DNA from: Psychrobacter okhotskensis
GTDB taxonomy: Bacteria; Pseudomonadota; Gammaproteobacteria; Pseudomonadales; Moraxellaceae
Assembly: GCF_013248965.1 (NCBI RefSeq)
Contig: NZ_JABRVQ010000013.1
Span: forward strand, 1-64,000
Direction: 5' to 3'
DNA length: 64,000 nucleotides
Positions 40,946 to 52,835 of the stretch are shown here, piece by piece. The notes beneath the pieces are model-generated. The model ran no database searches. It was not told the DNA's origin and saw nothing but the letters and a program-made list of their open reading frames with translations. The position numbers were made by a program, and so were the translations under genes. The number at the start of each line of letters is the position of its first letter. Positions within the stretch are counted from its first letter, which is position 1.

Positions 40946-41551
40946 TCAATATCGAAAGTGTTTGTGTATAGGATAAGCATAAAGGATGTTTTCTTCTTGC
41001 GTACCACGGCCAATATTATGAATAATCAGCGGCGCACCATCAGCAGCTGCTTTGTCTGAGACGATACCTATATGCGGCAAACCGCCGTTTGGCAAGCGCC
41101 ACGTTACAATATCTCCGGCTTTAAAGCTGTCTTTATCAGTCGTAGATAACATTTTTCCATGACGCGCAAAAAACGTTTCAAGATTGGGCACACGTCGATG
41201 ATCGATATTTTTGTCCGTTGACTTCAAGCCCCAAGTCTTTGGATAGGCGGACCAATTTCCTTTCATATCATGATTGACCAACTGCTGCAAATCCACATTT
41301 TGCAAACGATAAGCACGGACAATCACATCGGTACAGACACCGGTCTCTATTGCTACATCGCCACGCGGAAACTCCAATTTACGATAAGTAGGATCATAAC
41401 TCACCGTAACACCGATCTGTTTTTTGGCATCGTGCGCCAATTTATCACCATCACTGATAGGAGCAAGCGCTTGCGCCATTTGCGCTAGTCCCAGCATGCT
41501 GACAAAGGCTAGAGATTTACACAATGTTTTATAGTTTTTAAATAAGCGCAT
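40946..41551 (-). CDS. DUF1287 secreted protein
   Basis: The 201-residue protein has a signal peptide (cleavage after AQA near residue 28) and the DUF1287 (E. coli YijF-type) domain: DPTYRKLEFPRGDVAIETGVCTDVIVRAYR and GDIVTWRLPNGGLPHIGIVSD. The Cys and the later His look like NlpC/P60-type catalytic residues (inference). The function is unknown. It is monocistronic, converging on psd. Confidence 0.85.
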   Translation of the reverse strand: MRLFKNYKTLCKSLAFVSMLGLAQMAQALAPISDGDKLAHDAKKQIGVTVSYDPTYRKLEFPRGDVAIETGVCTDVIVRAYRLQNVDLQQLVNHDMKGNWSAYPKTWGLKSTDKNIDHRRVPNLETFFARHGKMLSTTDKDSFKAGDIVTWRLPNGGLPHIGIVSDKAAADGAPLIIHNIGRGTQEENILYAYPIHKHFRY

Positions 41552-41597
41552 GTAGCCTCTCTGTTATTATTGATACTATTCAATATAAAGGTTTTAG

Positions 41598-41638
41598 ACA
41601 GCGTCAACCATGGTGAGTCAGTAACAAGGTGACGCTGT
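41598..41638 (-). terminator. Hairpin downstream of the HD-domain gene (possible terminator)
   Basis: acagcgtc (41598-41605) pairs with gacgctgt (41631-41638), with further ggt/acc pairing inside. On the minus strand the following bases are only weakly T-rich, so termination is uncertain. Confidence 0.4.
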
Positions 41639-41715
41639 TAAATGACAATACTATTGAATGACAAAGCTATTAAATGACCACACTATTAAATAAAAAGGCT
41701 ATTAAATAAAAAGGC
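41636..41715. repeat. 16-bp tandem repeat, five units
   Basis: Five 16-bp units start at 41636, 41652, 41668, 41684 and 41700. Units four and five are identical (tattaaataaaaaggc); the others differ at a few positions. It lies just downstream of the HD-domain gene, outside any ORF. Confidence 0.9.
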
Positions 41716-41738
41716 TAGCTGTCAAATCTGCTATCAAT

Positions 41739-42383
41739 TTACTTATCAATCAGCCATCCTTGCTTAGTCGCATATTCAATCTGTTTTGCTATCCAATCAT
41801 GGATACTCGGAAAGCTGTCTTTAATAAAGCCATGCGCGCCAGCAACTTGCGAGCGTGTAACGTTAGCATCAATCCAAGTTTTTCCATTGGTATTTATATT
41901 AAGCAAAAATGGTAACAAGCGATCAACTACTCTTAGCAGTTGGGTTTCTTTACTATCACCTGTTTCCTGCTCTTCCCAAATCTCACTTAAATCAGCAATC
42001 CCATTTCCACGCTCATTTTGCAATCTAACAATTCCCGCACGTTCTTCAACATGCGCATCAACTCGCGTATCGGCGTATAAAAAAGTATCGCCGGCATCAA
42101 TCTCGCCTAAATCATGTATTAGTGCCATCTTGAGCAATTTCTCATGATTGACATCCAGCTCAAACAAATCAGCGATTGACCAACACGCCATCGCCAAATG
42201 CCAAGAATGCTCGGCAGAGTTTTCTAAACGGGTCGTACCCGTCACATAGCTGCGCCGATTAACACGTTTAAGCGCATCAAGCTCTAATAAAAAATGGGTC
42301 ACGTCATCAATACCGATGTTGGAGGGAATCTTCGGGTTGGGTACTGGGGTCTGCTTGGTTGATAATATGGCGTTTTCTGACAT
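41739..42383 (-). CDS. HD-domain hydrolase (HDDC2/YfbR-like)
   Basis: The 214-residue protein shows the HD metal-binding pattern: ENSAEHSWHLAMACWSIA, then MALIHDLGEIDAGDTF. This combination is typical of HDDC2/YfbR-type 5'-deoxynucleotidases, which act on nucleoside 5'-monophosphates. The N-terminal 20 residues are polar. The specific nucleotide cannot be told. It stands alone. Confidence 0.85.
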   Translation of the reverse strand: MSENAILSTKQTPVPNPKIPSNIGIDDVTHFLLELDALKRVNRRSYVTGTTRLENSAEHSWHLAMACWSIADLFELDVNHEKLLKMALIHDLGEIDAGDTFLYADTRVDAHVEERAGIVRLQNERGNGIADLSEIWEEQETGDSKETQLLRVVDRLLPFLLNINTNGKTWIDANVTRSQVAGAHGFIKDSFPSIHDWIAKQIEYATKQGWLIDK

Positions 42384-42621
42384 GGCTTTCTCTCATTTAA
42401 ACGGTGAATGGTTAACGCTGTATCCGAATCTAATCTTTACGCAAAAGTAATTATTGTAGTCGACATTTTGCGCGTACTGCTAACCATCTAAATTTTTGCA
42501 GGGGTAATAATAGCAAGTGTCTTAATTTTTTATTGTTTAAGATTCAACTAATGCTCATAATAAGTCAGCAGGCAGATTGTAAAACAATTTATAAGAACCT
42601 GCACCAGACAAGGATATGTCG

Positions 42622-43891
42622 ATGCCACCCACCACTGACGCTGCAACGCGTGCTAATTCATCAACTGCGACTGCAATAATTCCCAAGCAAAAACCGCCCA
42701 ATAAATGGCTTATCATCGCAGGCTTCTCTCTTTTACTGGGGGTCAATCAGTTTTTATGGCTAACCTTTGCGACCATCGTAATTAGCACCGAGGCACATTT
42801 TGGCGTTAATGAGTTTTTCGCCAATTTATTAACCTTGATGTTCCCTATCATTTTTGTGCTGCTCGCGATTCATTCTGGCAAAGTGCTCGATAATATCGGC
42901 TATAAAAAAATCGTCAGCTTAGCGGCGCTCCTTATGCTGATAGGCTCAATCATACGCTGGTTGGGCGCTGATCATTATTGGCTAGTATTTGCAGGGCAAT
43001 TGCTTATCGCCATCGCTCAGCCGTATATCACCAATGCCATCAATCAAGTGACATCAGACTGGTTTGATAAATCGCAAATCGCCACGGTAACGGGCATGAT
43101 TATGGGCGGGATGTTTTTGGCGACTGCCCTTGGTGCTTTTGCCCCTGCCCCATTAATCGAGGCGTTTGGCTTCTCTGGCATGCTACTTATCAATGTCATT
43201 ATTACGGCGGTGGCGGTAGTAGGCTTCTTGTTGGTCGTCGCTGAAAAACCCAAACAACAAGATAGCGCTATCTCACTGCACGAAATCGAATCGCTATTAA
43301 AAAATAAGCGCCTATGGTTTATCTCATTAGCGGTGTTTATTGCGATGGGTTATTTTAATGGGCTGAGTAACTGGATTGCACCTATTCTTGCGCCCCGCGG
43401 CATTGATGAAGCGACGGCGGGCATCATTACTGCCATGCTGATCGTCGGCGGTATTTTAGGCGCGCTACTGATTCCGCTATTATCTGACTATCTACAAAAA
43501 CGGCGCATTTTTTTTAATATTGGCAACGCTAATTGGTGCTAGCGCCACCTATCCCTTGTTATATTTAACGACAGGAACCACAACATTATTGCTGAGCTTT
43601 ATATTAGGATTTTTCTTGTTGGCAGGTTATCCATTACTGATTGCCGCTGCTGAAGACACCGTACATGCGTCACAAGCCGCCAAAGCAGTTGCCATGCTGA
43701 TGATGATGGGCAATCTCGGTGGCGTTATGATGGTGTTGCTGATGCAGAGCGTGAAAGGATTGACAGGCAGTTGGATGCCGACTGGCTGGGTACTGATTAT
43801 TGCCGTCGCTTTAGCCACTTTTTTAGTCTTAAAAATAAAGGACAAACCAGTAATTAAACCTACTGTTAAACCAACTTCAAAAGTTGTTTAA
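42622..43891 (+). pseudogene. MFS transporter, split by a single-base frameshift
   Basis: Two overlapping frames make one transporter: 42622-43542 and 43520-43891. The first carries about nine membrane helices and ends in frame-shifted RIFFNIGNANWC. The second begins MATLIGASATYPLLYL and supplies the missing C-terminal helices. Removing one T from the run of eight at 43508-43515 gives a continuous KRRIFLILATLIGASATYP. The sequence resembles FLVCR/UNC93-like MFS carriers; the substrate is unknown. It may be a real frameshift, a slippage-prone phase-variable gene or a sequencing error. The ATG at 42622 has AAGGA 7 bp upstream. Confidence 0.85.
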
Positions 43892-43938
43892 GAGCCTTAT
43901 TTCAAATCGTTACTTAAAGGCGAAAAAAGTTAGCATTT

Positions 43939-43977
43939 AAAAAAGATAGCGCCTAAGCCTTAAGCGCTATCTTTTTT
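43939..43977. terminator. Bidirectional terminator
   Basis: aaaaaagatagcgc / gcgctatctttttt forms a 14-bp stem. It separates the MFS gene from the isochorismatase-like gene. Confidence 0.88.
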
Positions 43978-44025
43978 ATTAATGATTAAAAATTGTCTTA
44001 TAACCAATCAATCCAGCTAATTAAG

Positions 44026-44601
44026 TCACTTAATCAAATTACTAATGGTCTTAAAAGCAGGGTCTTTACTACTGCGGCACAATTCAAAAAGAATGGATTC
44101 TACCGTACTAATCACGCCACCAGCGCGGCGGATACGGCGAATCGCTTGCTTCTTATCATAAGGAAAGCGCGAGCCAACCGCATCACCAATAATCACTGGC
44201 TGCATACCATTATCGAGCAAATCAAGCGCCGTTTGCATGACGCAGACATGCGCCTCCACCCCAAATAATAGAACAATGCTACGATTTTGTTGGGCTAAAT
44301 AATGCCATGAATCGTCATTATCACAAGCGCTAAAAGTGACTTTTTCAAAGCTTTTGGCATTGTCGCCTTCTAGCACATCACGTATCTCAGGCAGGGTATC
44401 GCCGAGTCCCTTTTTATATTGCTCATTGAGCATAATAGGAATATCAAGCGCTTGTAGCCCTTTGATTAGCGTGACGGTCTTTTTGACAATATTTTCATGG
44501 TCATAAATATGCGGCGTTAAGCGTTCTTGAACATCGATAATCATCGCTTGGGTATTTTCACGAGCGATTCGATAGGTACGATCGGTAATCATGGTAGACA
44601 T
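44026..44601 (-). CDS. Isochorismatase-like cysteine hydrolase
   Basis: The 191-residue hydrolase has the triad pattern of the family: Asp in MIIDVQERL, Lys in NAKSFEKVTFSAC and Cys in GVEAHVCVMQTALDLL. YcaC-like proteins share this layout; the natural substrate is unknown. It stands alone, with no siderophore genes nearby, so it is not an enterobactin enzyme. Confidence 0.85.
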   Translation of the reverse strand: MSTMITDRTYRIARENTQAMIIDVQERLTPHIYDHENIVKKTVTLIKGLQALDIPIMLNEQYKKGLGDTLPEIRDVLEGDNAKSFEKVTFSACDNDDSWHYLAQQNRSIVLLFGVEAHVCVMQTALDLLDNGMQPVIIGDAVGSRFPYDKKQAIRRIRRAGGVISTVESILFELCRSSKDPAFKTISNLIK

Positions 44602-44773
44602 AGTACACTCCTTGTACGACTGATATTAATAGGTAAAGGCGACGCTATATTTGGCCTCTATATCATTATTATTAAACCTAGCTCTTATTTAGTCATAGTT
44701 TGCTGAGGGCGTCAATGGAGATAATTTTTATTAATGAGTAATATGATATCTTTCTCTACTTTATTGACTCCAT

Positions 44774-44804
44774 AAAAAAGCCCCTAGTCATTATGACTAA
44801 GGGT
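44774..44804 (-). terminator. Terminator after fadA
   Basis: On the minus strand cccttagtca and tgactagggg pair around a short loop, followed by six T. Confidence 0.85.
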
Positions 44805-44848
44805 TTCATTGAAAAATAATAAGCTAACAGCTATAAAAAATTTAAAGC

Positions 44849-46072
<1,224 letters not shown>

Positions 46073-46171
46073 CTATCTAATTTAGAAAGTTAAGGTTACT
46101 AATAATAAATTAACTACCAATAATCTTATCGAGCATGATGTACTGCACTTTATCCTAGTAATGACTGCCCA

Positions 46172-48331
46172 TTACGCCGTGGCGTAAAAGGTCTCGCCTG
46201 CTGCTGCCATATCGCGAATCTTTTGCGGGGCTTCATAGGCTTTGCCAAGGTATGCGTATTTTTCACACAGTGCCAAGTAGTTATCTAGACCCATTTGGTC
46301 GATATAACGGCAAGGACCACCGCGGAATGGTGGGAAACCAACGCCCATAATCATCGCCATGTCGGCTTCAGATGGCGTGCTGACGATATTGTCTTCTAGG
46401 CAACGAACAGTCTCATTACAGAAAGCCAGCATGGTGCGGTCGATAATCGCTTGATCATCAAAGGTCTGCTTGTCGCTATCTGTCGTGGCTTTTAATAGCT
46501 CATAAGTCGCTTCATCAGCAACTTTCTTTGGCTTGCCGCGTTTGTCCATCTCATACTTATAGAAACCAACACCGTTTTTCTGACCTAAGCGTTTGTTTTC
46601 ATATAAAAGCTCAATCGCGCCTTTATAATCAGGCTTCATGCGGTCAGGGAAACCTTCTGCCATCACTTCTGCACCGTGTACGCCAGTATCTAAACCAACC
46701 ACGTCAATTAGGTAAGCAGGACCCATCGGCCAGCCGAATTTTTCCATGACTTTATCGACATGAGCAAAATCAGCGCCTTGCTTAAGGAGCAAATCAAAGG
46801 CACCAAAGTATGGGAACAACACACGGTTGACTAAGAAACCTGGGCAGTCGTTCACAACTACAGGCACTTTACCCATTTTAGTAGCCAAGGCGACCGTAGT
46901 AGAAATGGCTTCTTCAGAGGACTTTTCACCACGGATAACTTCTACTAATGGCATACGGCTTACCGGGTTAAAGAAATGCATACCGACGAAGTTTTCTGGA
47001 CGCTCAAGTGCTTCCGCTAAGAAAGTAATAGAAATCGTCGACGTATTTGACGCTAGGATACAGTTGTCTTTTACCAAGCCTTCCACTTCTTTTAGTACCG
47101 CACGCTTCACATTTGGATTTTCTACAACCGCTTCGATAACGATATCAGTTTCAGCAAAGTCACCATAGTTCAAAGTCGGACGGATACGGCTTAACGTTTC
47201 ACCCATTTTAGCTGGGGTCATTTTCTTACGTTCGACCATTTTGCCAAGTAGCTTGCTGGCTTCGCCCATACCAAGGTCTAATTGCTCAGACTTGATGTCT
47301 TTCATGATGATTGGCAAGCCTTTACTGGCTGCTTGATAAGCGATACCGCCGCCCATGATACCCGCGCCAAGTACGGCCGCTTCATTGATTTCATGTGCTT
47401 GCTTACTGTGCTGCTTAGCAAGTTTCTTAACCAACTGATCGTTTAAAAATAGACCAACCAAGCTTTCTGCTTGTGGGGTTTTCGCCGCTTTTGCAAAGTA
47501 AGTCGCTTCGACTTCGATTGCTTTATCACGAGGCAGATCGACATGCTTTTCGATTGCTTCAATAGCAAGCGCAGGCGCAGGATACTGCTTAGGATTGGCT
47601 TTGGCAAAGATCATACCTTTAGCACTGTTAAATGCCATCGCTTGCTCAAGCTGATTTAGCTTAACAGGCGCAAGCTTCTCTTCACGCTTCGCTTGCCAAT
47701 CAAGCTCACCTGAGATACATTTTTTGACTAGGTCAATCGCAGCATCTTGCAAGTCATCTGCAGCAACGGTTGCATCAACGAGACCAAGTTTTAGTGCGTC
47801 CAGTGATTTTTTCGGTGTACCAGTCGCGATTAATTCAAGCGCATTATCGATACCAATCACACGCGTACTACGAACCGTACCACCAAAACCTGGGAAGATA
47901 CCCAGTTGGGTTTCTGGTAGACCAATGATAGCTTTGTCGCTCATGACACGGTATTCACAAACCAAGGTCATCTCACAACCACCGCCAAGCGCTGCGCCAT
48001 TGATGGCCGCTACTTTTGGAAACGGCAAATCTTCAAAACGGTTAAAGTCATGATTGATGCTAATGACCCAGTCTTTGATTTCGCTTTCTGGCTTTTTAAA
48101 AGAACCGACGAATTCTGTAATATCAGCACCAGCGATAAACACGCCCTTGCTTGACGTTACGATAAGACCTTTAACGTTATCGGCTTTTTCTAACGCAGTA
48201 ACCGCTTCACCAAATTGCTTATTGGTCTCAGCATCAAACTTGTTCACGCTCTCATTTTCGGCGTTGTACTGCATGTTGGCGATGCCATCCTCTAGCATTG
48301 TCACCGTGATGCGATTTCCTTGGTATACCAT
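46172..48331 (-). CDS. fadB: Fatty-acid oxidation complex alpha subunit
   Basis: The 719-residue protein has an N-terminal crotonase domain (enoyl-CoA hydratase, [32 protein letters not shown]) and a 3-hydroxyacyl-CoA dehydrogenase domain starting at [21 protein letters not shown] (NAD-binding). It acts with FadA in beta-oxidation. GGAG lies 6 bp before the ATG. Confidence 0.98.
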   Translation of the reverse strand: MVYQGNRITVTMLEDGIANMQYNAENESVNKFDAETNKQFGEAVTALEKADNVKGLIVTSSKGVFIAGADITEFVGSFKKPESEIKDWVISINHDFNRFEDLPFPKVAAINGAALGGGCEMTLVCEYRVMSDKAIIGLPETQLGIFPGFGGTVRSTRVIGIDNALELIATGTPKKSLDALKLGLVDATVAADDLQDAAIDLVKKCISGELDWQAKREEKLAPVKLNQLEQAMAFNSAKGMIFAKANPKQYPAPALAIEAIEKHVDLPRDKAIEVEATYFAKAAKTPQAESLVGLFLNDQLVKKLAKQHSKQAHEINEAAVLGAGIMGGGIAYQAASKGLPIIMKDIKSEQLDLGMGEASKLLGKMVERKKMTPAKMGETLSRIRPTLNYGDFAETDIVIEAVVENPNVKRAVLKEVEGLVKDNCILASNTSTISITFLAEALERPENFVGMHFFNPVSRMPLVEVIRGEKSSEEAISTTVALATKMGKVPVVVNDCPGFLVNRVLFPYFGAFDLLLKQGADFAHVDKVMEKFGWPMGPAYLIDVVGLDTGVHGAEVMAEGFPDRMKPDYKGAIELLYENKRLGQKNGVGFYKYEMDKRGKPKKVADEATYELLKATTDSDKQTFDDQAIIDRTMLAFCNETVRCLEDNIVSTPSEADMAMIMGVGFPPFRGGPCRYIDQMGLDNYLALCEKYAYLGKAYEAPQKIRDMAAAGETFYATA

Positions 48332-49110
48332 GTGGAACTCCTTGCTATGTAATAAAGGCTATGTAATAAAAGCTAAGTGATAAAAATTACATCATAAAAG
48401 CGATGTTTTAGAATATAAAAAATAGCCGGTTATTGTTAGTAAAACGGGTAATAGCACTACCAACCTGCTGTATCATAACCATAAATACATGACAGATTAA
48501 CCAGTGAAGAGATCTTTATTATCCAGCGCTCATTACTATATATCGGTGCTAACTTTATTGCACCAGTGGATAAGGCGCTTCGTTTATATATTATTGCTAT
48601 AAGTACTCATGGTGTAGATACTGACTGGGATTTGAGCCAATACTGAGCTTTATCAATCAGATGGCGTATTCAAAAGCCCAATAGCATCGTCAACATTGTC
48701 ATCAGACCATTTTTACGTCAATTAGTGTAGGGGATTATGCCCCTAACTGTCACAAGCTAATACCATACTCGCAAGTCACTCTTAAGTCGATACTAGCCCT
48801 TTACCTAGCGGCGAACGTGCTTTAGTGAGTATCTGTATACTGAATTATTAACACGCTAAACAGGGTAGATAATCGGCATAAAATGCCCGACGCGCTCCCT
48901 TATCAAAACATATTCAACCGCTAAGTTAAATCAGCAATACGTAACGGTGCCTTGTTGCCATATTGCGCTCAAGCACGGATACCTTACCATCATACGACTG
49001 CTTTAAATTGCAAAAAAACCCTCTATTGATACCATGTGTCGCATAAGCAATCCTACCTATCATGCTACACTAATACCGTTTTTATTATTCACCTGATAGA
49101 TGGTTGGGTT
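48332..49110. other. Intergenic region between fadB and ispA
   Basis: A 779-bp divergent region with no gene. It must hold the fadBA promoter; I found no clear FadR- or PsrA-type palindrome by eye. A short 6-bp inverted repeat (taggg-type) at 48728-48745 is probably incidental. Confidence 0.45.
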
Positions 49111-50205
49111 ATGACTGTTTCCTCTACGCCAAGCTTTATGTCTTTTACTAGCTTTAATAGCGACACCGAGCAATTTCACAGCGCCGTGCGCGCGCAACTC
49201 GCACAAGATATCGACGTGCTGTTTGCTTATGCCGAGCTGCCAAGCCCACTGCTTGATGCCTGCCGCTACGTGATGACTGGTCAAGGTAAGTTGGTACGCC
49301 CATTATTGGTTGCCAGTGCCTTTGACAGCATAAATCGTAGCAATGCTAATGATGCCTTTAATAATAATGACAATGTTAATGGAAGCGCTAATAATAATGT
49401 TAGTAATGACGATGAAAGTGTGGATAAAAGCATTGATAACAAAGCCCTTCAAAATAGCGATTTAGAATCACTACTAGAAAACGATTCCGACTATGATATG
49501 GCGCGCCGTGCAGCGTTGGCAGTAGAGCTGTTGCATACCTATTCATTGGTGCATGATGATTTGCCGTGTATGGACGATGACGACTTGCGCCGTGGTCAGC
49601 CGACCGCGCATATTGTCTTTGCAGAATCAACCGCCCTACTCGCTGGTGACGTGCTACAGACGCTAGCCTTTGAGGTATTGACCGCAGAGCTGCCCACTTT
49701 TGCACCCTTTGACTCCGCTATCGCCAGCCAATTAATCGCGATATTTGCGCCGCGTGCCAGACGCATGGTTTCAGGGCAAATGCTCGATCTGAATGCTGAA
49801 GCCAGCATTGATATCACGCAAAGCGAGTTAGAAGCCATCCACCGTGATAAAACAGGTGCATTAATAGAAGCGGCTATGCTGATGGGCGGTATCTGTGCTG
49901 GCGCGACCGCTCCACAGCGTATGGCCTTGCAGGATTGTGCACAGCATATTGGACTCGCCTTTCAGGTTCAGGACGATATTTTAGACGTGACCACCAGCAC
50001 CGATACGCTTGGCAAACCTGCTGGCAGCGATGAAAAACTAGACAAGTCTACTTATGTAAAATTGATGGGCGTTGATGATGCAACTAGCTATGCACAATCG
50101 CTATTTGATGATGGACGCGCAGCCATTTCTCGTGAACTTAACGGTAATGAAGAGAATGATGCGCTGATGGCACTCATTGAATGGTTATGGGCAAGAAAGA
50201 AATAA
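49111..50205 (+). CDS. ispA: Farnesyl diphosphate synthase, with an Asn-rich insertion
   Basis: The 364-residue prenyltransferase has the first Asp-rich motif DDLPCMDDDDLRRG and the second DDILDVTTST, the marks of IspA, which builds FPP for ubiquinone and undecaprenyl phosphate. I start at ATG 49111 (MTVSSTPS); the frame extends further up without support. Between VASAFDSINRSN and DYDMARRAALAVELLHTYS is a 55-60 residue insertion rich in Asn, Asp and Ser, coded by AAT-rich DNA. It lies between helices in the part before the first Asp-rich motif. Confidence 0.93.
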   Translation: MTVSSTPSFMSFTSFNSDTEQFHSAVRAQLAQDIDVLFAYAELPSPLLDACRYVMTGQGKLVRPLLVASAFDSINRSNANDAFNNNDNVNGSANNNVSNDDESVDKSIDNKALQNSDLESLLENDSDYDMARRAALAVELLHTYSLVHDDLPCMDDDDLRRGQPTAHIVFAESTALLAGDVLQTLAFEVLTAELPTFAPFDSAIASQLIAIFAPRARRMVSGQMLDLNAEASIDITQSELEAIHRDKTGALIEAAMLMGGICAGATAPQRMALQDCAQHIGLAFQVQDDILDVTTSTDTLGKPAGSDEKLDKSTYVKLMGVDDATSYAQSLFDDGRAAISRELNGNEENDALMALIEWLWARKK

Positions 50206-50277
50206 CGAGAAAACAAATAAGTGCGTAAAAATCTAGCTAAACATTTTAATTAGCAAAAATAGCAAAGGGTGGTCAAC

Positions 50278-51096
50278 ATGGACAGTACCCCTACTCAGCG
50301 TATTTACCTCGGCACTGGCGGTTATAGCGATACCGATCTGCTTGGTACGCTTTATCCAACTGGCACCAAAAAAACGGACTTCTTACGAGAGTACGCCAAG
50401 CAATACGGCGCGGTCGAGATTAATAGCACCTTCTATGCGCCCATCGGACAAAAAGCCTTTGCCGGTATGGTCAATAAAGCCTATGTGCAAACAGATAGCC
50501 AATTAAAATTGGCCGTCAAGCTGCATCAAGACTTTACTCATGCACGCAAAGGCACAAGCGATCACGCCCAAGCATTTATTACTGCTCTAACGCCACTTAT
50601 CGAAGCCAACGCTCTCGCGCCATTACTGCTGCAATTCCCACATGGTTTTGATCGTACCCATGAGCATCGGCTTTATCTCGCCAATCTCGTTAGCTGGTTT
50701 AAAGACTATCCGTTAGCGGTTGAGTTTCGTCATAATGGCTGGCACACCCCGCAAGTGGTCGATAGCTTTATCAAGCAAGGCTTGATTTGGTGTAGTGTCG
50801 ATTATCCCAAAGTCAGCGGACTGCCACCGTCACGGCTGATATTCACTCAGCGTACTGGCTATCTGCGTATGCATGGTAATAATCTAAACTGGTGGGATGC
50901 GATGAGTGCCGCTGACCGCCATGATTATCGCTATAGCGAGACAGAGATGCAGGACTGGGCGCAAGCGATTGCTAATCAACGTCAGCATTTTGATACGCTG
51001 TATATCTTCTTTCAAAACACCGTCAATGCGCATGCTTATTATAATATTGCGATGTTGCGTGAGGCGTTGGGTAAGTTTGGGTTTGAGGTGCATTGA
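50278..51096 (+). CDS. DUF72 family protein, YecE-like
   Basis: The 272-residue TIM-barrel-like protein has IYLGTGGYSDTDLLGTLYP, EINSTFYAP, FRHNGWHT and FQNTVNAHAYYNI, typical of DUF72/YecE. The family function is unsettled. I choose ATG 50278 with AGGGTGG upstream instead of the GTG at 50269. It starts 72 bp after ispA and may share its transcript. Confidence 0.88.
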   Translation: MDSTPTQRIYLGTGGYSDTDLLGTLYPTGTKKTDFLREYAKQYGAVEINSTFYAPIGQKAFAGMVNKAYVQTDSQLKLAVKLHQDFTHARKGTSDHAQAFITALTPLIEANALAPLLLQFPHGFDRTHEHRLYLANLVSWFKDYPLAVEFRHNGWHTPQVVDSFIKQGLIWCSVDYPKVSGLPPSRLIFTQRTGYLRMHGNNLNWWDAMSAADRHDYRYSETEMQDWAQAIANQRQHFDTLYIFFQNTVNAHAYYNIAMLREALGKFGFEVH

Positions 51097-51366
51097 CGTT
51101 AGTAAACCATAACTATTCAAATCTAAAAAATAGCATAACGTCAGATGCCATTCTATTTTTATTTCTACCAGAATCCATTCTGTGACAGAATGTTTCTTAA
51201 AACTGGTATATGAACATATCCCTCTACCATCCAATTTGAGTTTTTTAGTAATAAACTAGAATTAGCAAAATAAAGTCTGCAAGCATCCTTATACTTTAGA
51301 TACAATTGAATTTTTCTAACATATATCTTATATCACCTAAGCTTAAGATATTATGTTTGCTCGAAA
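51097..51366. other. AT-rich gap before the Fic gene
   Basis: About 270 bp, markedly more AT-rich than the flanking ispA/DUF72 genes. There is no gene. It marks the left edge of what looks like an inserted fic cassette. Confidence 0.5.
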
Positions 51367-51388
51367 TTTATATTATCGATAATATAAA
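51367..51388. promoter_or_regulatory. 22-bp perfect palindrome upstream of fic (candidate operator)
   Basis: The 22 bp from 51367 to 51388 form a perfect palindrome centred on atcgat; the core tattatcgataata is at 51371-51384. It ends 25 bp before the Fic start codon and overlaps where a promoter -10 could lie. This is the form of an autoregulatory operator. No known binder was recognised. Confidence 0.6.
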
Positions 51389-51413
51389 CATAAATAATTG
51401 GAGCCATATATAA

Positions 51414-52784
51414 ATGGATATTTTTGAAAGCATTGCGAATGTTAGTCTATTCAAGCCTAAAGGAGTTACTATTGACTACTTAGCTGAAGTTGATGAAAGC
51501 GTAAGTGAAATTGATAAGCAACGCCCTTTAACTGCAGAGATAACTCATAAACTACAAGAAGAAATATTATTTGATAGGGTTCATGCTTCTGCAGTAATTG
51601 AAGGTAACTCTCTATCTAGAAGAGAGACTATCGTTGTTTTAAGCTCTGGTATCTTGGAAGCTGGATCTCGAAAAGATCAGCAGGAAGTAATAAACCTCGC
51701 CGATGCTTGTTTATATTTACAAGATTGTTTAGAAAATAAACTACCTTTGAGTGTTAAGTTGATTAAAGAACTACATCAGAAAATGTTAACCAATATTGAT
51801 GATGAAAATGCTGGCCGTTTTAGAAATAAGGATGTAGCGATATCTGGTGCCAAGATAAGTCCTCCTTCACACATGGACGTTCAGTCGCTTATAGAAAAAA
51901 TTATAGATGTTGAATCTAGTCTAAATGTACATACTATCCAAAAAGCAGCTTGGATGCATTGGGCTATTGCTAGAGTTCATCCTTTTATAGATGGTAATGG
52001 AAGAATTGCTCGAATGCTACAGGACTATGTTTTGTTAAAAGATAGATATGTTCCAGCATCAGTACAACCTGAAGATCGTGAAAAAAACTACTATGAAGCA
52101 CTTGAACAAGCTGACCTCAATAACGGTGAAGAACTCCTAGAAATCATTGCTAAAAATGTGTTAAGAATGAGTCAGCGTTATTTAGTAATTATAAGAGATG
52201 AAAAGTCTCGTAGTTCATGGGTCAAAGGTATTGCAAAAGCAGCCTCTGAAAAAGTAAGACAAACTGACCACCGTTCATTCCTAATTGCTCAGAAAACTTT
52301 TGATTTACTAAAACTGGAGTTTTCAAATCTTTGCAGCGAATTGAATGAAGAATTAAGTGATATGTTTATTGGTTTCAAAGATTACGGCAGCATAGATTTT
52401 GAAAAACATCAAGATTTAAAAAATAAGGGAAGGGCATCTCAGGCATGGTTTTTTGGCTTAAGATTTGCGTATGGAGAGGTAGATCAACGCTTCATTTTTT
52501 GGTTTGCTAAGCATTTCAAGTCTTCTGATGACTATAAGAATTTTGGTAATTCTGTATGTATTCTGATTTCAATGCAAGATGGAGCAGGAAGTAATAAGAA
52601 ATTGGACGACTATGAGTCTGAAGATCGAATCACATTACGCGAGCTAGTTTTAGATGGTCGTGATTTCTCAAGAAGACGATATAACCCTGTTACTCAAGAA
52701 TCTGAATGGGATTCTGAAGTTACACCGACAGAGATAGCACAAGGCTTTATTACTGAGGTTTTAGGTAAAATGGGGTTAGTATAA
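51414..52784 (+). CDS. Fic family protein with unassigned C-terminal domain
   Basis: Residues 189-200 read HPFIDGNGRIAR, the Fic active-site motif HxFx(D/E)GNGRxxR, with His189 catalytic. An N-terminal helix carries the inhibitory motif S59-AVI-E63-G64, which marks a class II Fic with its own inhibition. Fic enzymes move AMP (or another group) from a nucleotide to a protein side chain. Residues about 250-456 match nothing I know; they contain a aromatic-rich stretch, AWFFGLRFAYGEV. No antitoxin-like gene or wHTH was seen. Codon use and AT content differ from neighbours, suggesting transfer. GGAG precedes the ATG. Confidence 0.85.
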   Translation: MDIFESIANVSLFKPKGVTIDYLAEVDESVSEIDKQRPLTAEITHKLQEEILFDRVHASAVIEGNSLSRRETIVVLSSGILEAGSRKDQQEVINLADACLYLQDCLENKLPLSVKLIKELHQKMLTNIDDENAGRFRNKDVAISGAKISPPSHMDVQSLIEKIIDVESSLNVHTIQKAAWMHWAIARVHPFIDGNGRIARMLQDYVLLKDRYVPASVQPEDREKNYYEALEQADLNNGEELLEIIAKNVLRMSQRYLVIIRDEKSRSSWVKGIAKAASEKVRQTDHRSFLIAQKTFDLLKLEFSNLCSELNEELSDMFIGFKDYGSIDFEKHQDLKNKGRASQAWFFGLRFAYGEVDQRFIFWFAKHFKSSDDYKNFGNSVCILISMQDGAGSNKKLDDYESEDRITLRELVLDGRDFSRRRYNPVTQESEWDSEVTPTEIAQGFITEVLGKMGLV

Positions 52785-52835
52785 AGTAGCATAGCAATCC
52801 TATATCTACATAAAAAATAAAACTCAAACCAAAAA

